A stretch of 64,000 bases of DNA from Thioclava electrotropha (GTDB taxonomy: Bacteria > Pseudomonadota > Alphaproteobacteria > Rhodobacterales > Rhodobacteraceae), in assembly GCF_002085925.2 (NCBI RefSeq), contig NZ_CP053562.1:3175501-3239500 (forward strand), written 5' to 3'. The notes under the pieces were generated by a model, which was not told the DNA's origin, made no database searches, and saw only the letters and a list, made by a program, of their open reading frames with translations. The position numbers and the translations under genes were made by a program. Positions within the stretch are counted from its first letter, which is position 1. Each line of letters begins with the position of its first letter. Positions 22,801 through 28,638 of this stretch are shown here, in pieces.

Positions 22801-25763
22801 GCCTGGGAATATTTCCCCATCAGCTCGTCCTGGGTGATCTGGCTGCTGGGATGCTTCGCATTGTACTTGTCGAGCGCGCGCTGCGCCGCGAAGTTCAGCT
22901 TCCCGAACGCCGCCGAGACCGAACGCGACAGCGAACTGCCGCCCTCGGTCGGCCCTGCGAAGCGATAGGCCGAATTGACCGAGACGGGTTGCCCGGTCGC
23001 AGTGACGAGAGTCGTGCCAAGCGCCGTCAGCGCATCGACGTTGCTGAAGTCGTGGTAATCGCCACCCAGCGTCGCAAAAGTGTTGTCATTGTCCACCTGC
23101 ACGTCGATCGCGACGCCGAAGCCGATATGGGCGGGGCGGTTCGGATCGACCGGTTTACCCTGAAGCTGGCCCTGTGCGCTCGGGATCGCTTGCACCATCG
23201 GGTTGTTCGCCGCGCGTTTCTTTCCGATCAGCTTGCTCGGATCGGCCACACCCATCGTCGCGGTGGTGGCATGGACCTTGTTGAAGAACAGCGTCTCGGC
23301 ATCGAGGTTGAGCGCGCCGCCGGTCTTGATCGTGCCGCCAAGCGCGGCCTCGGTCGTCGATTGCGAGACATCGACGCTGATCGCCACGGCCCCGATCCCC
23401 TCGGTCCCGGCATTGGCCCCGGTAGTGATAGAATGCGATTTGCCGGTGAACGCGCCCGCATTGAGCGCGCCGGCCGAAGTCAGCGAACCGCCCTTGACCA
23501 GAAGCTGGTTCTTCAGTTCGCGCGTGGTGACCACGAGTGCGCCCGCGTAATCCTTCACCTTGCTCGCCGCAATCGAGACCGTGTGATCTTCGGATGCCGT
23601 GCTGGCGAGGCGGATATCGCCCGCCTTGGTCGTCAGAGAGCTACCATCGAGCAGCACCTGGCTTTCGACATTGCTGTTGGCCATCACGACCCCAAGCGCG
23701 TAGGCCTTGGGCGAGATCGAATAGGTGGTCTGGGCATGCGATTGCACGACGAGCGCATCGCTGGACGGATCCCAAGCGGAGGGCAGCTTCAGCGTCAGGC
23801 TATAGGGTGCGCCGCCGCCGATCAGGCTGCCGGTGATGTTGTCGACCACGTCCTGCGCGCTGCTGTTGAAATTCAGCTGCGGCGTCGACAGGAAGCTGTA
23901 GGTGTCCTCCAGAAGGCCCGTCGAACCGAGCTGGCCATTGTTCGAGGGCGTACCACTCGAAAGCGCCGTCGGCGTGATCGCCGTGTTCTTCCAGTTGCCA
24001 TCCGCAGTCAGCTTGCTGTTGTTGATCTTCACATGCGATTGCGCATCGAGAAGCTGCACCTGCAACGGAATCATGCTGTTGATCGTCGTGGCGCCCTGCT
24101 GGATCAGGTTGCTCATCACCGTCAGACCGTTGTTGATCTGATCGGTCATCTGCTGTTCGGTGGTGCCGCCTTCGAGATTGTCGACCTGCTGCTCTTCGAC
24201 GGTTTGATCGGTGCTGCCCAGCGTGTTCGAGACGGTCGCGACCGAATTCACGACGATCGAGCCCGATTTCAGATCGGCATTGTCGATGGTGATCGAGGCA
24301 CTTTCGCTGTCGGGGTTGATCGCCCAGGCAATACCCGTGTTGAACGAGCGTGCCGAAAGCAGGATCAGCCCGCCGCCATCCGCGGCCGTGCTGTCCGCGC
24401 GCAGGGTGGTGCCGGATTCGACATTGATGTCCTGCGCGGCCACGAGGATCGAGCCCGCCGTGCCAGCTCCGGGATCGCCGGTGAGGGGATAGGCCGCATC
24501 GCCCGCCCGTGTCGAGATATCGTGGCTCAGCGTGACGTTCTTGTCGGCGGCAAAGACCAGATCGCCGCCCTTGGTCGTGATCTGCCCGGTGGTCGAGACA
24601 TTCTGCCCGCGCAGGAAGACGGAGCCCGCCTTGCCCGTCGCACTCGAGGTGGACATGTCGAAACTGCCCCGCGCACTCAGATCGCCCTGCGCCGCCTGCA
24701 GCGGGCTGGTCACACCACCCGCGCGCAGCACGAAGGCACCGCCGTCGCCCGCCACGGAGGTGGCTTTCACGTCGAGGCTACTGCCCATCGCCGCGGAGCC
24801 TTCGGTGAACAGGAACACAGTGCCGCCCGCGCCCAGCGTCGTGCCGCTTGCCGAGACGTCGATCTTGCCGTCCACGGTCACGTCACCCTTGGCCTGGCCC
24901 AGCACGACCCCGCCGCCTTGAGACCCCACGAGATTGGTGCCGCGCTTGGCTGTGATATCGCTGCTTGCAGTTGTCTTCAGCGTGCCCTTGGACACGAGCC
25001 GGATCACCCCGCCCTGCGTGACCAGCCCCGCTGCCTGCGGCGTCCCGTCTGTATTCACCCCGACCGAGACCGGATCCACGGAAGTCGGATCCTCCACCTT
25101 AATCCGCCCGTTGAGCATCATGCCGAGACCGCCCGACCGCAACGCAAGCCGGGTTGCGTTGATCTGGCCGTCCACCGTGATCTGACCACCGTCACTCAAA
25201 GGCTCCGACCCCGCGAAAAGCTGCGCGGTGGGCGTGTCGACAGACGCAGTGAAATTGCCCTTCGCCTCGTTCGTCAGATCGTTGACGAAGCCGGGGGTGG
25301 GGGCGCTCATCGTCAACTGCCCGGCATTGATCGTGCCGGTGGAGCTGACCACGAACCCGTCCGAGTTCACGAAGAACACGTTGCTGCCCGTCGCGACGGG
25401 GGCAGCGCCGGGCGCCCCGAGGCCTGCATTCAAGGTGCCGTTGATCGCACTCTGTCCGCCGTTCACGATATTGACCAGCGCGCCGGTATTGACTGGCTGA
25501 TAGACGTTGACCGTGGTCCCCGCGTTCACATTGAACTGGCTGAACGTGTTGAATGCGGTGCCATTCTGGATCGTCCCGGCGGTCACGTTCGTGGTGGTGC
25601 CGCTGGTGGTGACGTTGGTGCTCGTCGTCCCGTCCGCAACGACATCGGCGAAGGCGGGGAGCACGGCGAAGATCGCCGCCGAAGAGACACTGCTCAGCCA
25701 CCCGAACCTGCGGACCACGCGGCGAAAGGTGGCGTTCATTTTGTCATTCCGGCGATACGTCAT
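7824..25763 (-). CDS. Giant TpsA-type filamentous adhesin (two-partner secretion exoprotein; LktA/FhaB-like)
   Basis: 5,979 residues with no internal stop over 17.9 kb. Residues 1-39 are a signal peptide (RRVVRRFGW…AVLPAFA, cut before DVVAD). Residues ~40-300 match the TPS/haemagglutination domain (QFNVNAGTTVNVYQP, NVFFVNSDGFVVSSTGTINA) that guides export through TpsB. From ~650 to ~3,800 a degenerate unit recurs many times: GTI-x-(S/A)LAG-x-(G/A) followed by G-rich (G)VGG-(A/S)-x-(S/A)VN, as in GGSGAGVGAGIGVNLLFA; this predicts a very long beta-helix. Acidic linkers interrupt it near residues 1,340-1,390 and ~3,040, and helical inserts near 3,930-3,990 and 4,800-4,940. I found no cysteine. 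There is no C-terminal barrel, as expected for TPS. A second Met at 25739 is an alternative start. Last gene of the operon. Confidence 0.85.
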   Translation of the reverse strand: MTYRRNDKMNATFRRVVRRFGWLSSVSSAAIFAVLPAFADVVADGTTSTNVTTSGTTTNVTAGTIQNGTAFNTFSQFNVNAGTTVNVYQPVNTGALVNIVNGGQSAINGTLNAGLGAPGAAPVATGSNVFFVNSDGFVVSSTGTINAGQLTMSAPTPGFVNDLTNEAKGNFTASVDTPTAQLFAGSEPLSDGGQITVDGQINATRLALRSGGLGMMLNGRIKVEDPTSVDPVSVGVNTDGTPQAAGLVTQGGVIRLVSKGTLKTTASSDITAKRGTNLVGSQGGGVVLGQAKGDVTVDGKIDVSASGTTLGAGGTVFLFTEGSAAMGSSLDVKATSVAGDGGAFVLRAGGVTSPLQAAQGDLSARGSFDMSTSSATGKAGSVFLRGQNVSTTGQITTKGGDLVFAADKNVTLSHDISTRAGDAAYPLTGDPGAGTAGSILVAAQDINVESGTTLRADSTAADGGGLILLSARSFNTGIAWAINPDSESASITIDNADLKSGSIVVNSVATVSNTLGSTDQTVEEQQVDNLEGGTTEQQMTDQINNGLTVMSNLIQQGATTINSMIPLQVQLLDAQSHVKINNSKLTADGNWKNTAITPTALSSGTPSNNGQLGSTGLLEDTYSFLSTPQLNFNSSAQDVVDNITGSLIGGGAPYSLTLKLPSAWDPSSDALVVQSHAQTTYSISPKAYALGVVMANSNVESQVLLDGSSLTTKAGDIRLASTASEDHTVSIAASKVKDYAGALVVTTRELKNQLLVKGGSLTSAGALNAGAFTGKSHSITTGANAGTEGIGAVAISVDVSQSTTEAALGGTIKTGGALNLDAETLFFNKVHATTATMGVADPSKLIGKKRAANNPMVQAIPSAQGQLQGKPVDPNRPAHIGFGVAIDVQVDNDNTFATLGGDYHDFSNVDALTALGTTLVTATGQPVSVNSAYRFAGPTEGGSSLSRSVSAAFGKLNFAAQRALDKYNAKHPSSQITQDELMGKYSQALMLTGSVSTMSGKTQAEIGKDATVNAAAATVQSVTRFPHADPLGDIRDKWTQFVGQITDYTELPSDPSDPTQLTPPDAPGLIDTINPLNFITTDVKSKATAPMPKDGSRPVVPEDQQKLAIGITANVFNTDNTTDAVVRNGAVLNLSGDLNVLSRQESLFLHLANLPKSNPLKGDAEGAIGVGINIDRIGSEVSSVIESGAEVNAVTNGVNVDAYTRNIAGILSFSGGQGTKTAVNATVATNIAHAQTVARIGDDASITGGAVAISAKDESVEWAAAGAISASENLGVGASAGLNISGRKVWAGIGPADETSALSGTGNTVIDAESLAITAENATTDVVVGVAGSKVQGKPAQQDDPQSTGGTTNQDGSNEDDMIIPSWLFADDEDQAVNDQQNLQTPADSEGNQQKTGWAVTGVASLNLSLGNETVAALNTAGKIELGAELTQTAKNTALQIAGGGAVSAGLGKAQDTNALAGAFSVMVDTRELRSEVTGATINAGGAVTIGAEDHATVVNVAVGGAGTSRGDIALAGSVAVAVLDGGSTATVKDASITSDALSVNATDGSTTVSVGGAVGINMDKTKGSGVGIGIAVNTVTRSAGASITGASTIDTGAFGITADSTQSIYGFGVSAGKGKTGIAGSISVNNITGGARADVTGNGAGSDRMGISASSINVDVTEANTIFSLGGALANGDNAVGGAATVNVITSTSGATLTDAKVNGQGGTGGTGAITMVADGSSTISSIAVAGGVSDQQTAAGVGLSANNISATLEVSAAGTEALEAQSIALTATNSREINSLGGGAAASNGSAGGFASTLNLLTANTTSINLANANLSTIDTGAISATATATGTIRSAAVALSASRDTSLGGAVTVNVSTATTQISSLGATLDAGGALSLNADDTGTIESLAGGAVLSANGSGVGGAISANFIAHDTGVLTNGATLSGEGVTLGATNGSTLKSAAVGLTLTGAGPTAVAGSLAIGDIGNTTAVDATNTAIDAGTGAISLGATRTGQISILSGSAAGAGDATAVGVALSVASIHGGTTADLITSDAVTGDTLSVTAEDTAGIDAIAVSGAASGQAAVGGSVVYAQIGQPGTDGPSVDPLPGPASEDPVGGAQSEVASLRDNALTKLATSVADTTNAPDFDASQLALTLDADAVTRARVELSGAPPALPATTIDASTTGTIRSLAGAVAIGGSGAGVGAGIGVNLLFAKTEAELVLPTDAETQAPSLAVGATQTGTIETAAVSGGFSGGVGAAGSILVNVMNRQADAHIRGNGGSGTRAALRTDRGDVSVTTTQTGTIKALAGSAGIGGQAGAGGAIVVNVMSDDTEAAVEDAAILARKLDESATTNAPLSLAGTLTIDADQQMTLEALSAAVGGGGSGAFAGSFAVNVANGEVYAGLRRSEAQVGTMALAAHSTPSLTANAGSISASGGASVGLGIAINNSAQTVRADITSSTLRAGHNASLGAYQNTTFHGNAISGAGGTVGVTGSGVNNTAANTVEAVVQGGPISLVDATSGLAAPTRYGSDIATRGSLLIDAQSTTSITLLGGSDESKPADSTDARNEAPDVNLSISGGATAGVGVSASVNTIQNRVKARILDDARVVALGQEAIDWTDVGGTAQTTTGLAMNAQARSGISMLTANGSVGGVAGVSALFGMNLIDDEALVQLGSEQGSDLVRLNPRYDTDFSGDIGSDTAASAQDVTLNADTTNDSALYTVNVAAGGAAGVGASAGTTVVTSAAKVETYDAQVAAARGIAASATSKSTLTSFVAGIGGGFVGVSGNANVNVLNSTAEIGINGGSFDAGRDLSLNTLIDNDLYSMTGGGSGGAVAVGGAIQVTVADGTSKVSVGSGRAGSIARLDAGNDLTAKADTQLLQKGYAGAGAAGGAGVALSANLVVDRATTEVAVGDDQELTAGGKLSLTANETADLTGVAGSIGGGALGVGASLDFASLQGTTKVTVGDGAVLKANDASNGARGVGRDGITLSATSERTLNSTVVSIGAGAIAVGAAISVTDLGGAADDESGNLSKAMASINDELTSDQSGSGGLDSNATEQDRQNTGGSIIGFAGASDTQSQIVNARQHLNPDATGSDQVGVEIGSATLLTNGDLSLTSHAKTDLSQVAGAGAGSIFGGASSGIVVSNVSTGAAVTLQDGATLSAGGAVTLGAKTYGGDDGNVIDASASTVAASGGYTGGAGVTVATLNAGASVQMGAGVSVSGYSIGINSDRAGEVKTVTTNITGGLVGAVGVAVSSAKSEGTSAITIGRSGASLNNLKSSAGKISLETSDGTSAHAEGSGSSGGLAGSGNSVVVSGTNLGNSAVSVLRTTVNAGGAFDLQNTNGGAAFAEAHGISVAAGVSIGAGVATSRADMNVTTLFAANVTASDITINSEIKRTDGRMTSQAKAQSTSGGLLSGNGAAAHAYSSYGITSTLTGNLTATNAISLSADASAVKVDAFATGRSGGAVAVGVTLAYAGQDTANGDSGDVAFSINNAVLKGKVVTLGAGNAPDISAGADSGSGGLVSGSGAETHVTTDTKSTFDIGTAGTTVITATDRLQITSAQNATFASSVDTVSAAAVGYSGALSRNTIGAATALTLGGNTTIAARNIEIGADTTFKRPDNGYNLVSGSGGAIDVAAMRSFVTVNASTDLNISDGAMLLQSGVADGGQTFDLGASTNMVFLDRLKLDSGGAIASPNGNSTVDIQTNTAHVTIGSAKLLAMDDLDVYAGGDANIKSEVDTTSYGLSGAASGNTVATYNADNKISLTSGADLQSFTDIGLRAGYTSKGAQKVDVNAETRVFNKTAFPINGTPGADATANMNQRVSVGTGASVAAVHDVYVFAERGGGDVLGYGRGKDLYREVAAAIGSALSEAFGGDPVSLDIESGTSTDKGANMIEVNGYVRAGSRNKQILILDENNHLDNGSESYVNSQGQTVNYTNENADGILNDPSNPDPEIQAMITQGTVQNELASRIAELQAKIDDPILGKDTQAVTAWKAEIEALASRLDSTNTGTVDFINLPDIRASGGSIYMRADTVQGSSTGTLDAPGNAQIVVHVYSDAFVNAGSMEIPSSDGGRIYFNDVSVTTPDDVQRLANPKGTPIDYKMISGNDAGESKIELVTYGNGSITLNGAITNLDGSVLVNSNFGDLDVRADISAKTINLSAGGNFTQGYTPGLRNEGGEPRSIYAGYFNKVDNVVRDYLAGGFDVSGYDGGSMTASYGSSISLPTPSVPDFTIEPRQSSIKAGANVYITADQLNINGLIQAGVGSYDVTIDDGLLSDLSSFSTTQPTVLFNPSEPVNNNIVRKPYVSANDVWVKYDPTATNAEGVQTGAITISPMIVKGGTVEITGQILSTGAGRIESLDGFGNINVTNKTSLPVVFDRVDTGEAGANGQGLEGLVRITDTDPLKKTAAGNNLITEYRRIGQTLKVYDNSSTYDSVTKTYGEGADAVSVTRIVPTTLVNSSTVDSGRSASYQPVLNRDMVLLQSEIITQVTNYTQKTFYFWAPFSKDIKSKSDPAKVTKLDPDVVFGASGAYVTSENTSINGGDYSYGFTGERTSYSNVKGAVTTDDKRVLGIGDVYKTWSETSTANVLYKHRLRADYPIDIVFSGSDSGALNITSGGDVIFKKTVSNLVGDTNITSDNGSVVTASPQITATLGNLDISAENGRIGGVSGAFRVDQSEGSRLTAVGGSAVNIREMSGSMTIGNVEAKDRPANTDAAITGTVKLFADGDIKMADQSTGAVTATSVDLISLNGNIGSLDSAFAPVWVSLNGGVLDATANKDVVIGARSGDLPVHSVTAQTGSATLAAFNGSILDRNNIEVRDIRSESELAKLWTQDMGLDDTVAQDARAQQQLDALAASREHDYRAYWKARTDAGGGSISYTMDASDQTALLNSGWTQAQLDDYISQQQGLYAEWNNETVEQTSFTYTPTADDRAAVLQGIGWTTDELKHWIRAGLIKGTGDTNTRIEDPNINAYKDINLLASDTIGEMLDPYTVGAGNDLTQDLLVLSQAEPSDLTFTSDGKVVVRRAEDLNFAFTGLDTAGAPVGTLNADALGTDVFLGAETAAAIKEVNAAGDVTIKLDGTMSDAHSGNPAVTGRIIVLESGNTAPIATETNPLTVQVRTGGMLTARSGVEVNIAATGDLPLAEAYAPGPVRISATGAITDALATGAVRISAGSLKLTGSSIGTSAVALPFTLTDTANGGALDVTTTAGDAWLSATGDLPIASARIAGGGKITTDGLMSLTGTDTLGFGTGSTLELETALGLDTSASSGTDAKGGTLSLVTGGPVGSATRRFETALGTFNYTATGTDPTPLWMREADDLTIASLTQMTADSPTDITVGGALTIGTITSPDEVRLDAASFTEGRIVAKRTKLTASGTIGSVTPLSLTTGSLYAATVDGDIRLALSDRATDFEQVTAGGTGAIALTSVNAPLTLLSGPGITTQGGAIGLGVTSLVANADILSHDGAISIKSAGLLQQAAGTSIDAGTGTIGLDVAGNMVAAHVVTQSTADPALIVGVKGALSIASGQSGTVFEANAAGAGTVLTLGSMTPIGPNGLPVAFDHVTATVATGAMHLNERDAIRLDRLQTNDGLIDLYAGGPITVRDIAAGGASPIVISAGRGDIRSDGAQLAGGDLRLFAFNGAITGETGTAFMGDMSDGATGHFYADGDVTYTETAGDLRAGFALSQNGALKLDSASGQMALGVLGARTDLTLAADDALRVTILGGATVDLADEQTLQLIHPELYGQREAQAPNNADLRARNAGSSLYAGLLNVRDTLGLHADNIDAYLYDVTPADALALTLDGHDDGMAAQVDVSSIGDGPVLFIPEAQYFDDVRGRLGGRDRARGTLNLVRGRITTGSVSHAGPVLNGYDVVIGGDVWFYQQGFSVLAQAVYDKLSTVADAQTLAINAGKYSFSQSNRIDLNVTEGLVLNRRLAGTGINGGQGFGFNVGVETDLLGFPFTTSGAGAGVTTPGQIMRLPSTQPEKEEPRVTWVVSSAE

Positions 25764-25841
25764 CGCTATGTCCCCATCTTCGAAGCGGCCCCACGCCGCT
25801 TTTGGCGGCCCCCTGCGGCCGCCTTGTCGTCAGGCTGCGTC

Positions 25842-26480
25842 TCAGCCTTCCGCTTTTTTCAGCACGTCGAGCGCCTTGTTGAACTGTTCGATGTTCACCC
25901 GCAGAACCATCGGCTTGCCATCGGCAGTCGGCTTGTAGCCGAACAGAATGGCCTTGTTCTCACCGAAGAGCTTCAGCTCGTCCGCCGAGAGCGGCGCGGC
26001 GGCTTCGCAAACGTTGTTCAGGCAAGTCTGCCAGACCATGTCGCGCTGCTTGAGCTCGTCCTTACCCTCAAAGCGGTAAACCGCGCCGCCCGGCAGGTAG
26101 ACGCCCATCGGCACCTGCGCGATCAGCACCGCGCCTTCCTTCGCCGGCATCGCGATGAACCGTGCGAGAAGCTGGTTGGAATTCTTGACCCGCTGCTCCT
26201 GAACGAGGCGGCACACCGTCTTCTTCACCGTCGCGGCCTGACAGGACACGACCCAGTCGCCAAAGGCGGTGTTGTTGGCGATATCCTCTTGCGCGCCGGT
26301 CTGGGCCGGGGTCGCGTTCTGCGCGACTGCGGTGGGCTTCTCCACCGGTTTGGTCTTGCCGTCCTGCGCGGAGGTCTGGGCAAAGGCTGCGGGCGCGAGG
26401 CAACCCAGTGCGAAAGCGGCCACCACCGCCCCCTTCGTGATCCGTGCTCCCAGCCCTGCCATCTCGTTCATCTTGGTCAT
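25842..26480 (-). CDS. IalB-family (invasion-associated locus B) periplasmic protein
   Basis: A 212-residue protein with a signal peptide (residues 1-34, ending PAAFA), a low-complexity Gln/Thr/Ala/Pro linker (~35-65), then an IalB domain starting AFGDWVVSCQ. Four cysteines (VVSC, KTVC, WQTC, NNVC) are placed to form two disulfides. IalB proteins are known from Bartonella, where the founding member aids erythrocyte entry, but most alphaproteobacterial homologues have no known role. The gene lies 14 bp after tpsB and 78 bp before tpsA, so it is almost surely co-transcribed; a periplasmic chaperone or accessory role for the exoprotein is inference. Ribosome site GAGGAG about 10 bp before the ATG. 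Confidence 0.8.
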   Translation of the reverse strand: MTKMNEMAGLGARITKGAVVAAFALGCLAPAAFAQTSAQDGKTKPVEKPTAVAQNATPAQTGAQEDIANNTAFGDWVVSCQAATVKKTVCRLVQEQRVKNSNQLLARFIAMPAKEGAVLIAQVPMGVYLPGGAVYRFEGKDELKQRDMVWQTCLNNVCEAAAPLSADELKLFGENKAILFGYKPTADGKPMVLRVNIEQFNKALDVLKKAEG

Positions 26481-26494
26481 TCGCTCTCGTCTCC

Positions 26495-28060
26495 TCAGAA
26501 TTTGTAATCCAGCCCGACATAGAATGTTGGATTGCCCACATCGGTGAAGCCCAGTGTCTTTTTCAGCGGCACGCCCACGCTCGTCAGCAGCGCCACTCTC
26601 CGGTTAAGCTCCGTCGCCGCGCCGACCCCGAAAGAGGCCAGCACGTCCTGACTGGAATCGAAGCCGCCGGACGCGCGATAGGGTACGACGACCGCCGCAT
26701 CCACGAAGGCGAAGGGCCGCACGTTCAGGCGCCCCTTCATCCACGAGAAAGGTTCGCGCTTGGAAATCTGCAGGTTCAACACCACGCCGGAATCGCCGCC
26801 GCGCACCTCGCTGGGATAGCCACGCACGCTGCCCACGCCGCCTGCGGTGATCAGGCGCGACACGGGCAGGTTCTGCCCCGGCGCGATCTGGAAGTTCGCG
26901 GTCGCGTCGAATTGGAGCGCCTTGCCCAGCGGCGTGCTGAAGCTCGCATCGCCGTAGAGCAGCTGATAGGCGCCCTCGGTCTCGGAGGTGCCCTTGGCAT
27001 CCGCCCGACCGAGCCGCACCCCGAGCCCGACGCTCGCCCGTGCCTTCGGCCATTGCCGGTAGAACCGCCCGATCGCGTAGACCTCGCTCAGCGAAATATC
27101 CGAAAATGCGAGCGGCCCCGCCTTTGACTTGTCGCGCCCGGTATCGAAACCACCCTCGAAGGTGAAATAGCGATCCGGCCCGATCTTGAACGGGCGGCGG
27201 TAGTTGACCGTAAAATCGGTGGAATCCGAGGTGATCTGGACCGGGGTGAACTCGCCCCCGATGATCGAACTGTTAGAGCGGCTGATCGCTGCCGTCACGA
27301 CCCCGCCATTCGGCCCGATCGGACGCGAATAACCCAACGAATAGGCCGAGGCCCCGTCCGACTTCTGCGCCTGGAAGGAGAGCGCATCGCGCACGCCCGT
27401 AACGCTCGACCAGCGCACGAAGAGCGAGGCCCGGGCCCGGCCCGTCTCGGGACGTCCGTAATTATCCGCCGACAGGGTCACGGCAAAGCGTTTCGGAGAC
27501 TCGCCGTAAATCGTCGCCACGGTCGTGCCCGGTGCCGTGCCGGGCGAAAATTTCAGCGACGGGCGGATGTCGTAGGACAGATCGAAGACACTCAGTTCGC
27601 GGGAAATCTCGTCGAAATCCGGTTTCTCGTTGACCGGCAGCGTGAGCCGGTCGCGCAGGAAGCTCGGGTTGGTCCGAGGGAAGCCCTCGATCTGCACCGA
27701 CTCGACCTTGGCCTCGACCAGCGCGACATGCAGAACGCCGTTGCGGATCTCCTGCGGCGGCAGCACGGGCTCCGCCGTCGGCACCCCTTCGACGATGTAG
27801 AGCCGCTTGATCTCTTTGATCATCGTCGTCAGGTCTTCGAAGCTGATCGGGCGGCCGGTATATTGATTGGCCACCTTTTGCAGCTGCTCGGGCTTGAGAT
27901 AGCTCGACGGGTCGAAGACGATCTTCGACAGCGTGAAAGTCTGGACCGAGACCGCGCCCGCACCGGCTGTCTGCTTGGCCTGCACCTCGGCATGCGCGGT
28001 CGTCAGGGGCGCTGCGAATGTCGCGCCAGCCAAGAGCATTGTAAGCAGGAGGGACTTCAC
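26495..28060 (-). CDS. TpsB outer-membrane transporter (ShlB/FhaC/HecB family)
   Basis: A 521-residue protein. Signal peptide residues 1-24 (ends TTAHA); POTRA domains ~40-205 (SYLKPEQLQKVANQYTGRPI, VPTAEPVLPPQEIRNGVLHV, RLTLPVNEKPDFDEISREL); a 16-strand barrel ~210-521 ending in VGLDYKF with terminal Phe. The loop-6 signature VRGY needed for transport is present in GGVGSVRGYPSEVRGGDSG. It exports the TpsA protein unfolded from the periplasm to the surface. Its start overlaps the stop of the upstream IalB-like gene by 4 bp (ATGA), so expression is coupled, and it is followed after 14 bp by the second IalB-family gene and then tpsA. Confidence 0.9.
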   Translation of the reverse strand: MKSLLLTMLLAGATFAAPLTTAHAEVQAKQTAGAGAVSVQTFTLSKIVFDPSSYLKPEQLQKVANQYTGRPISFEDLTTMIKEIKRLYIVEGVPTAEPVLPPQEIRNGVLHVALVEAKVESVQIEGFPRTNPSFLRDRLTLPVNEKPDFDEISRELSVFDLSYDIRPSLKFSPGTAPGTTVATIYGESPKRFAVTLSADNYGRPETGRARASLFVRWSSVTGVRDALSFQAQKSDGASAYSLGYSRPIGPNGGVVTAAISRSNSSIIGGEFTPVQITSDSTDFTVNYRRPFKIGPDRYFTFEGGFDTGRDKSKAGPLAFSDISLSEVYAIGRFYRQWPKARASVGLGVRLGRADAKGTSETEGAYQLLYGDASFSTPLGKALQFDATANFQIAPGQNLPVSRLITAGGVGSVRGYPSEVRGGDSGVVLNLQISKREPFSWMKGRLNVRPFAFVDAAVVVPYRASGGFDSSQDVLASFGVGAATELNRRVALLTSVGVPLKKTLGFTDVGNPTFYVGLDYKF

Positions 28061-28638
28061 TTTTGCGCCTCCTCATCCCGGGCTCGCGCCAGGGCATTGG
28101 TCAACCCCATCAACGACACGTCGAAATGGATCGGCGGTGCGTTTGGGGCTGGTCGATAGGTTAGCTGAGCGACACGGGCGGCTTTCCACGCGGCAAGCTC
28201 GGTGTGCGGAAGATCGACGCGCGCCTCGCATGCGCCGGGAACGCAGCGGATCAGTCGCAGTCGCTGTTCGGAACGGCCCGAAAGCTTCGCGAACGCGCCC
28301 GATCCGAGATGGATCTGCTGCGGCAAGAGCACTTGCAACCGCGCGCCGCCATCATGTTCGGGCTGCATCCGTAGAGTCGCGAGCCACGTCCGGTCTGCCG
28401 CCAGGGTCGTCGTAGCAGCGATGCAGGGCTCTGCGGCCTGCGGACAGCTCACTTTCCAGTCGCGAAAGGTCCAGCTTTGCGGCGCGGCCTCTGCCGGTGC
28501 GGCGCTTGCACTGAGAGAGAGAACGAGAAACAGAGTAAATCTTAAAATGAAAGTACGGTTTCCGGGAAATGCAGAAGGCGCGGTGATACGACTTCGCAAA
28601 ATCGGAATAGATCGACTTGATCGAAATAAAATACCCAC
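28057..28638 (-). CDS. Second IalB-like secreted protein, first gene of the TPS operon
   Basis: A secreted protein of up to 193 residues. A hydrophobic signal segment (FILRFTLFLVLSLSASA) precedes AAPAEAAPQ, then SWTFRDWKVSCP and the same four-cysteine pattern as the IalB protein two genes downstream (SC, PC, RCVPGAC), though overall similarity is low. The start given is a GTG without a clear ribosome site; the basic ~30 residues before the signal segment suggest the true start is further in. It overlaps tpsB by 4 bp (ATGA). I assign it to the IalB family from the W-x-V-x-C motif and cysteine spacing; a domain search is needed for proof. Confidence 0.65.
   Translation of the reverse strand: MGILFRSSRSIPILRSRITAPSAFPGNRTFILRFTLFLVLSLSASAAPAEAAPQSWTFRDWKVSCPQAAEPCIAATTTLAADRTWLATLRMQPEHDGGARLQVLLPQQIHLGSGAFAKLSGRSEQRLRLIRCVPGACEARVDLPHTELAAWKAARVAQLTYRPAPNAPPIHFDVSLMGLTNALARARDEEAQK

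Noticed and set aside
21726..26507. Very long plus-strand open frame (1,593 codons) and other long frames antisense to tpsA (8235-9884, 10557-12077, 12369-14585, 15132-16856, 17181-19988)
   Set aside because: They mirror the codon bias of the GC-rich, Gly/Ala-rich minus-strand gene, are full of Arg/Asp/His, and have no signal peptide, domain or ribosome site.
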